Below, one piece after another: positions 1 to 6,997 of a stretch of DNA of 7,208 nucleotides. The DNA comes from Acidimicrobiales bacterium. GTDB taxonomy: Bacteria > Actinomycetota > Acidimicrobiia > Acidimicrobiales > CADCSY01. The notes under the pieces were generated by a model. It was given only the letters and a program-made list of their open reading frames with translations, had not been told where the DNA came from and made no database searches. The translations under genes were made by a program, and so were the position numbers. Location of the stretch: positions 1-7,208 of the forward strand of contig JAUJLZ010000087.1 in assembly GCA_030447125.1 (NCBI GenBank), in the 5' to 3' direction. Each line of letters opens with the position of its first letter. Within the stretch, counting starts at the first letter, position 1.

Positions 1-1234
<1,234 letters not shown>

Positions 1235-1314
1235 GAGCCGGAGGCGGCCCCAGACGCTCAGCGCTGCGGCGGCGGGGCGGCCCGGCGGCCCGCCGTTCCA
1301 CGTCCCATGCGACC

Positions 1315-1320
1315 ATCGTA
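1315..1320 (-). promoter_or_regulatory. Candidate -10 element (TACGAT) for the diguanylate cyclase
   Basis: On the minus strand TACGAT fits the actinobacterial -10 pattern TANNNT. Six bases later comes ATG at 1308-1306, the usual geometry of a leaderless transcript, which is common in actinobacteria. No convincing -35 hexamer is seen. That ATG opens the wrong frame for the cyclase, which is part of the frameshift argument. Assignment rests on pattern matching only. Confidence 0.35.
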
Positions 1321-1338
1321 GGAGCAGGCTGTCGGCGG

Positions 1339-1344
1339 TACACT
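1339..1344 (+). promoter_or_regulatory. Candidate -10 element (TACACT) for the fmdB-MTAP genes
   Basis: TACACT matches TANNNT and lies about 55 bp before the fmdB-like start, leaving room for a leader of about 48 nt that carries a Shine-Dalgarno site. The -35 position has no clear match. The rest of the 1235-1398 divergent gap shows no terminator or repeat that I can support. Confidence 0.3.
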
Positions 1345-1388
1345 GACTCGCCCGATCGGTCGTCTTCCGGTGCGTTGTCGCCGGCTTC

Positions 1389-1393
1389 GGAGG
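1389..1393 (+). promoter_or_regulatory. Ribosome binding site GGAGG that decides the fmdB-like start
   Basis: GGAGG ends 5 bases before the TTG at 1399. This spacing, together with the family's usual N-terminus MPTYEY, selects TTG 1399 over the in-frame upstream TTG at 1375, which has no such site. Confidence 0.7.
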
Positions 1394-1398
1394 TTTCC

Positions 1399-1821
1399 TT
1401 GCCCACCTACGAGTACGTCTGCCGGAGCTGCGACACCCACCTCGAGGTCGTGCAGCGATTCGACGAGGCGTCCCTCACCGAATGCCCCACCTGTGGTGGC
1501 TTGCTGCGCAAGGTGTTCGGTTCCATCGGCATCGCTTTCAAGGGCAGCGGCTTCTACAAGAACGACAGCCGCTCCACGGCTGGTTCGCGCTCCGGTGCGG
1601 CCAAGACCGGCGAGGGCGACAAGGACTCGGGCGACAGTGGCGCCAAGGACAGCAAGGGTGGCAAAGACGCCACGGGCGGCAAGGACAGCGGCACCGGATC
1701 TGAGGGCGGGACCAAGGTTGCGGCCAAGGAGTCGGGGGCCAGCGGGTCCACATCGGGCGACACGTCCTCGTCCTCCACGCCGTCCACCAAGACCTCGCCA
1801 CCCGCCGCCAAGTCGGCCTGA
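1399..1821 (+). CDS. FmdB-family zinc-ribbon protein with long low-complexity tail
   Basis: A 140-residue protein with the start placed at TTG 1399. It opens MPTYEYVCRSC, the signature of the small FmdB/CxxC_CxxC_SSSS family. Cys8-x2-Cys11 and Cys29-x2-Cys32 form a single zinc ribbon, and GSGFYKND (50-55 and just around it) closes the conserved part. The family takes its name from a putative regulator of an amidase gene cluster; its molecular job is not settled, so none is assigned here. Residues from about 57 to 140 are rich in Ser, Gly, Thr, Lys and Asp, with degenerate GGKD units near 87-96, and are surely disordered. It lies 8 bp before the MTAP gene on the same strand, so co-transcription is likely. 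Confidence 0.85.
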   Translation: MPTYEYVCRSCDTHLEVVQRFDEASLTECPTCGGLLRKVFGSIGIAFKGSGFYKNDSRSTAGSRSGAAKTGEGDKDSGDSGAKDSKGGKDATGGKDSGTGSEGGTKVAAKESGASGSTSGDTSSSSTPSTKTSPPAAKSA

Positions 1822-1829
1822 CCCTCCGG

Positions 1830-2657
1830 GTGGCCGAGGTGGAGCGGCTGGGCGTCATCGGCGGCTCCGGCTTCTACCGCTTGATCGACGATGCCGACCA
1901 CGTCAGCGTGGAGACCCCGTATGGGACGCCGTCGGCACCGGTGGCCCTGGGTGAGATCGGCGGCCGGCCCGTGGCCTTCCTGGCCCGCCACGGCAGCGAC
2001 CACGAGCTGCCGCCGCATCGGGTGAACTACCGGGCCAACGTGTGGGCGCTGCGGGCCCTGGGTGTCCGTCGGGTTCTCGGGCCTTGTGCCGCCGGTTCGC
2101 TGCGGGTGCACATCCACCCCGGCGACTTCGTGGTCTGCGACCAGTTGGTCGACCGCACGTCAGGGCGCGCATCCACGTTCTTCGACGGTCCCCAGACCAA
2201 CCACCTCGCCTTCGCCGACCCCTATTGCCCTGACCTGCGTCGGGCCCTGGTGCAGGCCGGTCGGGCCTCGGGCGTTTCGGTGGTCGATGGCGGGACCGTC
2301 GTGGTCGTGGCCGGACCCCGGTTCTCGACTCGAGCCGAGTCGCGGTGGCACCGGGCCCAAGGTTGGGACGTGGTCAACATGACCCAGTGCCCCGAGGCGG
2401 CCCTGGCCGCGGAGCTGGGGCTGTGTTACGCCACGGTGGCCCTGGTCACCGACTACGACACCGGTGTCGAGGAGCCTGTCGGCGAAGGGTCCCAAGAGGC
2501 GGTGTCCCAAGAGGCGGTGTCCCAGGAGGCGGTGTTCGCGTTCTTCCAGCAGAACCTGGGCCGGTTGCGCGACGTGCTCTTGGCCGCCCTTGCCGCCATG
2601 CCCCTCCAAGGGGATGGCTCGTGCGCGTGCGCCGCTTCGGGCTTCGCACTACCCTGA
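1830..2657 (+). CDS. mtnP: S-methyl-5'-thioadenosine phosphorylase (MTAP)
   Basis: Cleaves 5'-methylthioadenosine with phosphate to adenine and 5-methylthioribose-1-phosphate in the cytoplasm, feeding purine and methionine salvage. The 275 residues are about usual for the family. Motifs in order: phosphate-loop GGSGFY (11-16), RHG (53-55), HRVNYRAN (63-70), VVDGGT (151-156), GPRFSTRAES (162-171), NMTQCPEA (183-190) and VTDYD (206-210). Asp208 and Asp210 are the pair that favours a 6-aminopurine base, separating MTAP from guanosine/inosine phosphorylases. The whole resembles mycobacterial MTAP. Residues 221-235 are SQEAV three times over, from a 15-bp DNA repeat, where relatives seem to have about one copy. 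The start is GTG 1830; GTG 1839 is also possible since neither has a clear Shine-Dalgarno site. A related inosine-type phosphorylase cannot be fully excluded. Confidence 0.92.
   Translation: MAEVERLGVIGGSGFYRLIDDADHVSVETPYGTPSAPVALGEIGGRPVAFLARHGSDHELPPHRVNYRANVWALRALGVRRVLGPCAAGSLRVHIHPGDFVVCDQLVDRTSGRASTFFDGPQTNHLAFADPYCPDLRRALVQAGRASGVSVVDGGTVVVVAGPRFSTRAESRWHRAQGWDVVNMTQCPEAALAAELGLCYATVALVTDYDTGVEEPVGEGSQEAVSQEAVSQEAVFAFFQQNLGRLRDVLLAALAAMPLQGDGSCACAASGFALP
2490..2534 (+). repeat. 15-bp in-frame tandem repeat, three copies, inside the MTAP gene
   Basis: The unit TCCCAAGAGGCGGTG occurs at 2490-2504 and 2505-2519 identically, and at 2520-2534 with one synonymous change (CAA to CAG). Each copy encodes Ser-Gln-Glu-Ala-Val. 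It sits after the base-binding TDYD motif, at the start of the following helix. Confidence 0.95.
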
Positions 2658-2694
2658 GGCCCGCGCTTCCCCCCGCAGTGTTCTTGACCTGCCC

Positions 2695-2700
2695 GAGGAG
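2695..2700 (+). promoter_or_regulatory. Ribosome binding site GAGGAG of the SAF/CpaB-like gene
   Basis: GAGGAG ends 5 bases before ATG 2706, a good Shine-Dalgarno site that fixes this start. The 48-bp gap after the MTAP stop shows no terminator hairpin. Confidence 0.6.
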
Positions 2701-2705
2701 CGTTC

Positions 2706-3356
2706 ATGTCCGACTCCACCTTGTCCCGCCCGTCCCTTCGCCACGTCCGTTCGCCCCTGGTGCGCCGGCCGTCGCTGTTCTGGCTGGCCGCCCTCGTCGT
2801 GGCCTCCCTCACCGGTCTGACCGTGGCTCGCCTGCTCGGCAGCGCCCAGGCGGCAGCTGCTCGGTGGGGCGTGATGCGCCCCACGCTCGTGGCCACCGTC
2901 GACCTGATCCCGGGCGCCGTGGTCGGCGCCGGTGAGACCGCCGTGGAGCGGCGGCCGGTGGCCCTCGTGCCCGTCGGTGCCCTCGATGCGCCGGCCGAGG
3001 GCCAGACCGTGACTGCGCCCATCCTCGCCGGGGAGGCAGTGGTGGTCGAGCGCCTGGCCCCGGCCGGCCTGTCGCCCCTCGCTGCCTCCTTGCCCCCGGG
3101 GGGTCGAGGTGTAGCGATCCCCGTCGGGCCGGGGACGCCACCCCTGGAGGCCGGCGACGTGGTCGACGTGCTCGTCACCTTCGATCCCGACACCGTGGGT
3201 GACGGTGAGCCGACGTTTCCCGTCGCCCGCTCTGCGGCCGTGGTGGGTGTGGGCGAAGAGGCCGTGACGCTGGGTGTGAGCCAGGAGGAGGCCTCCCGAG
3301 TGGCCTTCGCCCTCACCGCCGGCGTGGTGGTCCTCGTCCTCAGCCCGGCGCGATGA
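2706..3356 (+). CDS. SAF-domain membrane protein, CpaB/RcpC-like
   Basis: A 216-residue protein with a basic N-terminus (several Arg in 12-21), one membrane helix at about 24-43 (FWLAALVVASLTGLTVARLL), and the rest probably outside the cytoplasm. Residues about 61-118 look like a SAF domain: a short strand, DLIPGAVV, then ILAGEAVVVERLAP. A second conserved stretch, GGRGVAIPV...PPLEAGDVVDVLVTFD (132-160), is the typical continuation in CpaB/RcpC, proteins that help assemble Flp (Tad) pili in the outer envelope layer. No other pilus gene is present here, so a pilus role is not supported by context. Standalone SAF/CpaB-like proteins also occur in actinobacteria without a known job. The gene has a strong ribosome site and follows MTAP by 48 bp. 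Confidence 0.78.
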   Translation: MSDSTLSRPSLRHVRSPLVRRPSLFWLAALVVASLTGLTVARLLGSAQAAAARWGVMRPTLVATVDLIPGAVVGAGETAVERRPVALVPVGALDAPAEGQTVTAPILAGEAVVVERLAPAGLSPLAASLPPGGRGVAIPVGPGTPPLEAGDVVDVLVTFDPDTVGDGEPTFPVARSAAVVGVGEEAVTLGVSQEEASRVAFALTAGVVVLVLSPAR

Positions 3357-3398
3357 CGCGGAAGCGCTGAGAACGTGGGGCGGCGGTGGAGGTGAGCC

Positions 3399-3449
3399 AT
3401 GAGCTGGGACCCAAGCGGGGCACACTGGGAGCATGGGCCTCCTCAGTAG
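3399..3449 (+). CDS. Possible 16-residue leader peptide overlapping the BON gene start
   Basis: GGAGGTGAGCC at 3388-3398 lies directly before ATG 3399, the best ribosome site in this gap. The frame reads MSWDPSGAHWEHGPPQ and stops at TAG 3447-3449, running 17 bases into the BON gene in another frame. The BON start itself has GGGAG only 1 base away, too close to act well, so termination of this short frame next to it could reload ribosomes. No conservation data are available; it may be chance. Confidence 0.3.
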   Translation: MSWDPSGAHWEHGPPQ

Positions 3450-3807
3450 CACGTTCCGACGAGCGCTTCCTTTGAGCCGGGCGGGAGCCGCCGTGTGGGC
3501 GTGGCAGCACCGCAAGGAGATCACTGGCTGGGCCGGGTGGGCGGCAGGCTCGGCGCCCCGCCTGCTCGCCGGTGACACCCGGGACGTGGTCACCGAGGGG
3601 CGCCTACGGGCCCGGCTAGCGGGTGACGCTCGCACTCGGGCGGCACTCGATGGTCCTGGCGGCCTTGAGGTCGAGGTGCGCGAGGGCGTGGCCGTGCTCC
3701 GGGGCCGCCTGGCCCCCGATGCCCATGACCTGGTCGTCGACGTAGCCACCGGCACCAGCGGGGTGCAGCGGGTCCGCGACGAGATCACCGACGCCGGCCG
3801 CCATTGA
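3433..3807 (+). CDS. BON-domain protein
   Basis: A 124-residue protein. The last part, about residues 56-120, has the BON pattern: a helix (RLRARLAGDARTRAAL), strand EVEVREGVAVLRGRL with the typical turn Gly, helix, then GVQRVRDEIT. BON domains bind membranes or lipids/polysaccharide in the envelope, as in OsmY or the channel-associated types. The first 55 residues are basic and partly hydrophobic (RAGAAVWAW, ITGWAGWAAG) but do not form a clear signal peptide or membrane helix, so localisation is open. The start ATG 3433 has a weak ribosome site (see the leader peptide). Its stop TGA directly abuts the stop of the opposing glycosyltransferase. Confidence 0.75.
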   Translation: MGLLSSTFRRALPLSRAGAAVWAWQHRKEITGWAGWAAGSAPRLLAGDTRDVVTEGRLRARLAGDARTRAALDGPGGLEVEVREGVAVLRGRLAPDAHDLVVDVATGTSGVQRVRDEITDAGRH

Positions 3808-4905
3808 TCACGAGCTAGTCGAGGTCGCCGACGTCGCCGAGGTGGCCCAGGCCAACAGCTCGAGGGAGTTGGCCGCCACCTCGTCCACGCTCACGTCGGC
3901 CACGAACGAAGCACGGTGGTTACACGTCGCCCGGGTGCAGTCCAGGCCGCACTCAGGGCAGCGCAGCCGCCAGGAGATGGCCGGCCGGTGCCGGGATCGG
4001 GTCATGGGACCGGCGTTGATCAGGTTGCCGCACCAGTAGATCCCCACGGTGGCCGTCCCCACGGCGGCGGCCAGGTGCAGCGGGCCGGAGTCGTCGGCCA
4101 CCACCACGGCGCTGCGCTCGAGTAGGCCGACCAGCCCGGCGATCGAGAGCCGGCCGGCGAGGTCGTGCACCACGCCCGGGGCGCCGGTGACGATCCGCCG
4201 AGCCAGGTCGGCCTCGTCCTCGGTTCCCACCACGGCGACCTGGGCTCCCGCGTCGATCAGGCGCCCGGCCACCTCGGTGAAGCGCTCGGGGGGCCAACGA
4301 CGCCGGGGATCGGTGGCGCCGGGGTGGAGTACGGCCAGCGGCTGCTCGGTGGGCGCCAGGGCCCCGGCGGCCTCCTCCCGGTCAGCGTTGAGCACGGCCA
4401 GGCGGGGCTCCAGGCCGACGACCCGGGCGCCGACCAGACCCACCACCTCCAAGAGGCGCAGGATCTCGTTCTGGTAGTAGATGTAGGGGACGCAGCGATC
4501 GAGGGGAACGGCGTCGGGGGTCTGGAGGCCGACGGCCAGACGGGCGCCCAGGCGGCGGACGAAGGGGTTGGAGTGGCGCCCGCCGCCGTGGAGCTGGACA
4601 GCCACGTCGAAGTGCTCGGCGGCCATGGCGGCGAAGAGCGGGCCGGACAGAACGTCGTCGTCTCCATCACCGGCTCCCCCGCCGTCCAGGAGGGCGGGAG
4701 GCACGACCACCACCCGGTCGACCGACCCCCGTCGACCCGCCAGCAGGTCCTGGTGCCACTGGCGGGCGAGGAGGACGATCTCCGCGTGGGGGTAGGCGGC
4801 CCGCAACGCCTCCAGGGCGGGGAGGCTGAACATGAGGTCGCCCAGGCCGTTGGCTCGGAGGACGACGATCTTGCCTGGCGGTGGGTCGAGCCGTGGGTGG
4901 TGCAC
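3808..4905 (-). CDS. GT9 glycosyltransferase, heptosyltransferase-like (Cys-loop type)
   Basis: A 365-residue GT-B fold enzyme related to ADP-heptose:LPS heptosyltransferases; it should transfer a sugar from a nucleotide donor to a cytoplasmic-side acceptor. N-terminal domain: IVVLRANGLGDLMFSLPALEAL around 13-35 (GxGD loop) and QLHGGGRHSNP (104-114). C-terminal donor-binding domain: HPGATDPRRRWP (194-205), VVGTEDE (225-231) and DDSGPLHLAAAVGTATVGIY (271-290). Cys316, Cys319, Cys323, Cys328 and His330 make a loop like the Cys-rich loop found in many WaaF-type members. Start GTG 4905 has no clear ribosome site and follows the upstream GT9 stop by 8 bp, so translational coupling is plausible. 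The last residues are ATSATSATSTSS. Actinobacteria lack classical LPS, so the true donor and acceptor are unknown. Confidence 0.85.
   Translation of the reverse strand: MHHPRLDPPPGKIVVLRANGLGDLMFSLPALEALRAAYPHAEIVLLARQWHQDLLAGRRGSVDRVVVVPPALLDGGGAGDGDDDVLSGPLFAAMAAEHFDVAVQLHGGGRHSNPFVRRLGARLAVGLQTPDAVPLDRCVPYIYYQNEILRLLEVVGLVGARVVGLEPRLAVLNADREEAAGALAPTEQPLAVLHPGATDPRRRWPPERFTEVAGRLIDAGAQVAVVGTEDEADLARRIVTGAPGVVHDLAGRLSIAGLVGLLERSAVVVADDSGPLHLAAAVGTATVGIYWCGNLINAGPMTRSRHRPAISWRLRCPECGLDCTRATCNHRASFVADVSVDEVAANSLELLAWATSATSATSTSS
3820..3846 (-). repeat. 9-bp tandem repeat encoding Ala-Thr-Ser three times
   Basis: Three 9-bp units (GCCACCTCG, GCGACGTCG, GCGACCTCG) on the minus strand encode residues 354-362 of the GT9 protein, just before its stop. 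The units differ only at synonymous positions. It is a short flexible tail with no visible motif. Confidence 0.7.
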
Positions 4906-4913
4906 GACGAGGC

Positions 4914-5966
4914 TCAGGGGGCGAGGGCGAGGGCGAGGAGGTGATCGACTTCGCTCACCACGGCGTCGACCGAAGCTGGTGGGTGAGGGCCCACGACCCG
5001 GTGACGGTCCTGGTCCAGAGGTGCCCAGCGCTGCGGGTCAGACCCGCTGAAGACCACGACGCTCGGCGTCCGCAACGCGGTCGCCAGGTGGGAGACCCCG
5101 GTGTCGTTGGCCACCAGCAAGCGGCTGCGGGACACCAGTGCAGCCAGAGCGCCGAGGCCAGTGCGGCCGGCGAGGTCGATGGCAGGGGTGTCCATGGCCC
5201 GGGCCACGGCGGCGGTGAGGGGAGCCTCCCCGGCCGTTCCCGTGAGCACCACCTCCAGGCCCCGACGAGCCAGGGCGTGGGCCACGGCGGCGAAGTGGTG
5301 GGGCGACCAACGCCGGTTGGCTTCGTTGGCTCCGGGGTGGACGCACCCGTAGCGGCCGGGGACCAGCTTCGCTGTCTCGGGCAGCGCATCCAGCGCCTGT
5401 TGGTCGTCGGGCTCCAGCGGGAACTCGAGGGAGGCGTCGCCCGCCGGCAGGCCGAGGTGCTCCACCAGGCGCAGGTGACGAAGGGGCTCGGGCTCGTCGT
5501 CGCGGAAGGGGAGGAAATGCCTGGCGTCGGGGCAGAACTGCCCCGGCAGGTAGAACCCGGCGGTGTGCCTGGCCCCGAGCAGGGCGGCGAGCGGGTTGCT
5601 CACCTGGCCGCTGCCGTGAAGCTGGAGGACGAGGTCGAAGTCCCGTTCCTGCATGGTGGCCAGGAACGGGACCAGCCCGGCCACGTCGACCTCCCGCTCG
5701 GGGAGCCCCGGCCAGCCGGGCAGGGCGACCAGTTCGTCGACGTACTGGGGGAAGCGGGCGACGACAGGGGCCGCTTCGGGGAGGCCGATCAGCGTGACCC
5801 GGGCGTCGGGAAGCGCGCCTCGCAGGGCGCGCAGGGCAGGGATGATGCACAGCAGGTCGCCCAGGCCGGTGAGCGCCCGCAGGATCGCCACCCGCTGGAC
5901 CCGGGATTGGCCCAAGAGGGCGACGTCGGCGGGGCTGGCGACGACGGGGCCGGCGGTGGCGGTCAT
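4914..5966 (-). CDS. GT9 glycosyltransferase, heptosyltransferase-like (second member)
   Basis: A 350-residue member of the same family as its downstream neighbour. Motifs: RVAILRALTGLGDLLCIIPALRAL around 25-48 (GxGD donor/acceptor loop), LVLQLHGSGQVSNP (112-125), HPGANEANRRWSP (210-222), LTGTAGE (241-247) and ANDTGVSHLATALRTPSVVVF (286-306). It lacks the Cys loop of its neighbour and has SGSDPQRWAPL at that place, so the two are diverged paralogues and probably act on successive sugars or acceptors. Start ATG 5966 follows the hydrolase stop TAG by 9 bp, with GGGG/AGGG purine tracts just upstream. The N-terminal 22 residues are a poorly conserved extension. Donor sugar and acceptor cannot be read from the sequence. 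Confidence 0.85.
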   Translation of the reverse strand: MTATAGPVVASPADVALLGQSRVQRVAILRALTGLGDLLCIIPALRALRGALPDARVTLIGLPEAAPVVARFPQYVDELVALPGWPGLPEREVDVAGLVPFLATMQERDFDLVLQLHGSGQVSNPLAALLGARHTAGFYLPGQFCPDARHFLPFRDDEPEPLRHLRLVEHLGLPAGDASLEFPLEPDDQQALDALPETAKLVPGRYGCVHPGANEANRRWSPHHFAAVAHALARRGLEVVLTGTAGEAPLTAAVARAMDTPAIDLAGRTGLGALAALVSRSRLLVANDTGVSHLATALRTPSVVVFSGSDPQRWAPLDQDRHRVVGPHPPASVDAVVSEVDHLLALALAP

Positions 5967-5975
5967 CGCCCGGCC

Positions 5976-6902
5976 CTACCCCTCGTCCTCCTCGCTCACC
6001 GCTGCCCTCGCACCTGGCGTCGCCGAGGCCACCTCGTCGAGGAAGTCGAGCAGGACGGCCTCCCAGGCCTCGGGGGCCTCGTGTTGGGGGTTGTGGCCGG
6101 CTCCGGCGATGACCTCGAGGCGGGCGCCGGGGATGGCGCCGGCCAGGCGGCGGCAGTCGTCGAAGAACAACGTGTCGTACTCGCCCACGATGACCAGGGT
6201 GGGCACGGCCAGCCCGCCCAGCGCCACAGATCGCTCGTCCTGGTCGAGCATGGCCGGGACCATGGCGGCGTACATGGCTGGGGAGGCGGCGTACAGTTTG
6301 GCCTGCCCGAAGGCGGCCCAACTGGCCTCGGGATCGTCTCCTCCCAACGGGCTCGGCCGGCTCCGGCGGAGGCGGCGAGCGGCGGTGGTGTCGAGCGGGC
6401 TGCCCTCGGGCAGCGAGGCGACCACCTCACCGAGCAGGGCCATGCCTCCCGAGCGCACCACGTCGACCGAGAGGTCGGCCAGAGCACGGTCGACGCCGAC
6501 GGGCCCAGGTCCGGTGTCCATGAGGACCAGGCCATCCAGGCGCTCGGGGGCAGCCAGGGCCGCCACCTGAGCGACCATGCCCCCCATCGAGTGGCCGAGC
6601 AGCGTGAAGCGTTGCCAGCCCAGGGCATCGGCCAGGGCCAGGAGGTCGCCGGCGAGGAGGCGGAGGTCGTAGGCAGCCTCGTCGTCGGGCGCGTCACTGG
6701 CGCCGTGACCCCGAAGGTCGGGGGCCACGGCGTGCCAGCCGGCGGCCGCCAGGGTGGGGAGATGGGAGGTGAAGTCCTCCTTGGCCCCGGTGAAGCCGTG
6801 GGCCAGGAGCAGGGGCCGGCCCCCCCGGCCGTCCTCGGCCACGGCCAGCTCGAGGGGACGGTCGAGCCCCTTGACCTCGAGCCGCTCCCGCGCCGTCGTC
6901 AC
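5976..6902 (-). CDS. Alpha/beta-fold hydrolase
   Basis: A 308-residue alpha/beta hydrolase. HGFTG (35-39) supplies the oxyanion hole, [10 protein letters not shown] (61-70) is the usual following loop, and the nucleophile elbow is GHSMGG (103-108) with Ser105. Asp243 in VGEYDTLF (239-246) and His270 in [14 protein letters not shown] (267-280) complete the triad. A cap region lies at about 130-225. The general pattern fits esterases, lactonases and peptidase-like hydrolases (for example the 3-oxoadipate enol-lactonase and haloperoxidase groups), so the substrate is left open. No signal peptide is seen; it is probably cytoplasmic. Start GTG 6902 has no good ribosome site, which may mean a leaderless or nearly leaderless message. 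It is first in the presumed three-gene operon with the two GT9 genes and faces dxs across a 95-bp gap. Confidence 0.85.
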   Translation of the reverse strand: MTTARERLEVKGLDRPLELAVAEDGRGGRPLLLAHGFTGAKEDFTSHLPTLAAAGWHAVAPDLRGHGASDAPDDEAAYDLRLLAGDLLALADALGWQRFTLLGHSMGGMVAQVAALAAPERLDGLVLMDTGPGPVGVDRALADLSVDVVRSGGMALLGEVVASLPEGSPLDTTAARRLRRSRPSPLGGDDPEASWAAFGQAKLYAASPAMYAAMVPAMLDQDERSVALGGLAVPTLVIVGEYDTLFFDDCRRLAGAIPGARLEVIAGAGHNPQHEAPEAWEAVLLDFLDEVASATPGARAAVSEEDEG

Positions 6903-6954
6903 CGAGCGCCAGTCTGCCCGCCCGGGCGAGGTCGCCGCTGGGCGATGTCGGCGG

Positions 6955-6960
6955 TAGCGT
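6955..6960 (+). promoter_or_regulatory. Candidate -10 element (TAGCGT) for dxs
   Basis: TAGCGT matches TANNNT and would give a start of transcription near 6967 and a leader of about 30 nt before ATG 6998. No clear -35 is present. The 95-bp gap 6903-6997 must hold promoters for both divergent genes. Confidence 0.25.
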
Positions 6961-6997
6961 CGAGGGGACCCCGAGGACGAGGACGGCCTGTCAGACC

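Noticed and set aside
2600..2613. Small hairpin (CCCCT/AGGGG) near the 3' end of MTAP
   Set aside because: Five base pairs with a 3-base loop, inside the coding region and without a T-run; not a credible terminator.
2453..3788. Two long overlapping minus-strand frames (315 and 379 codons)
   Set aside because: They lie opposite MTAP, SAF and BON genes that have clear family motifs; their translations are low-complexity with no domain.
4165..4944. 259-codon plus-strand frame over the GT9 gene
   Set aside because: Antisense shadow of a well-supported GT9 protein; no motif of its own.
5038..6321. 427-codon minus-strand frame
   Set aside because: Same strand as the second GT9 and hydrolase genes but in another frame; almost entirely Arg, Pro, Gly and Ala.
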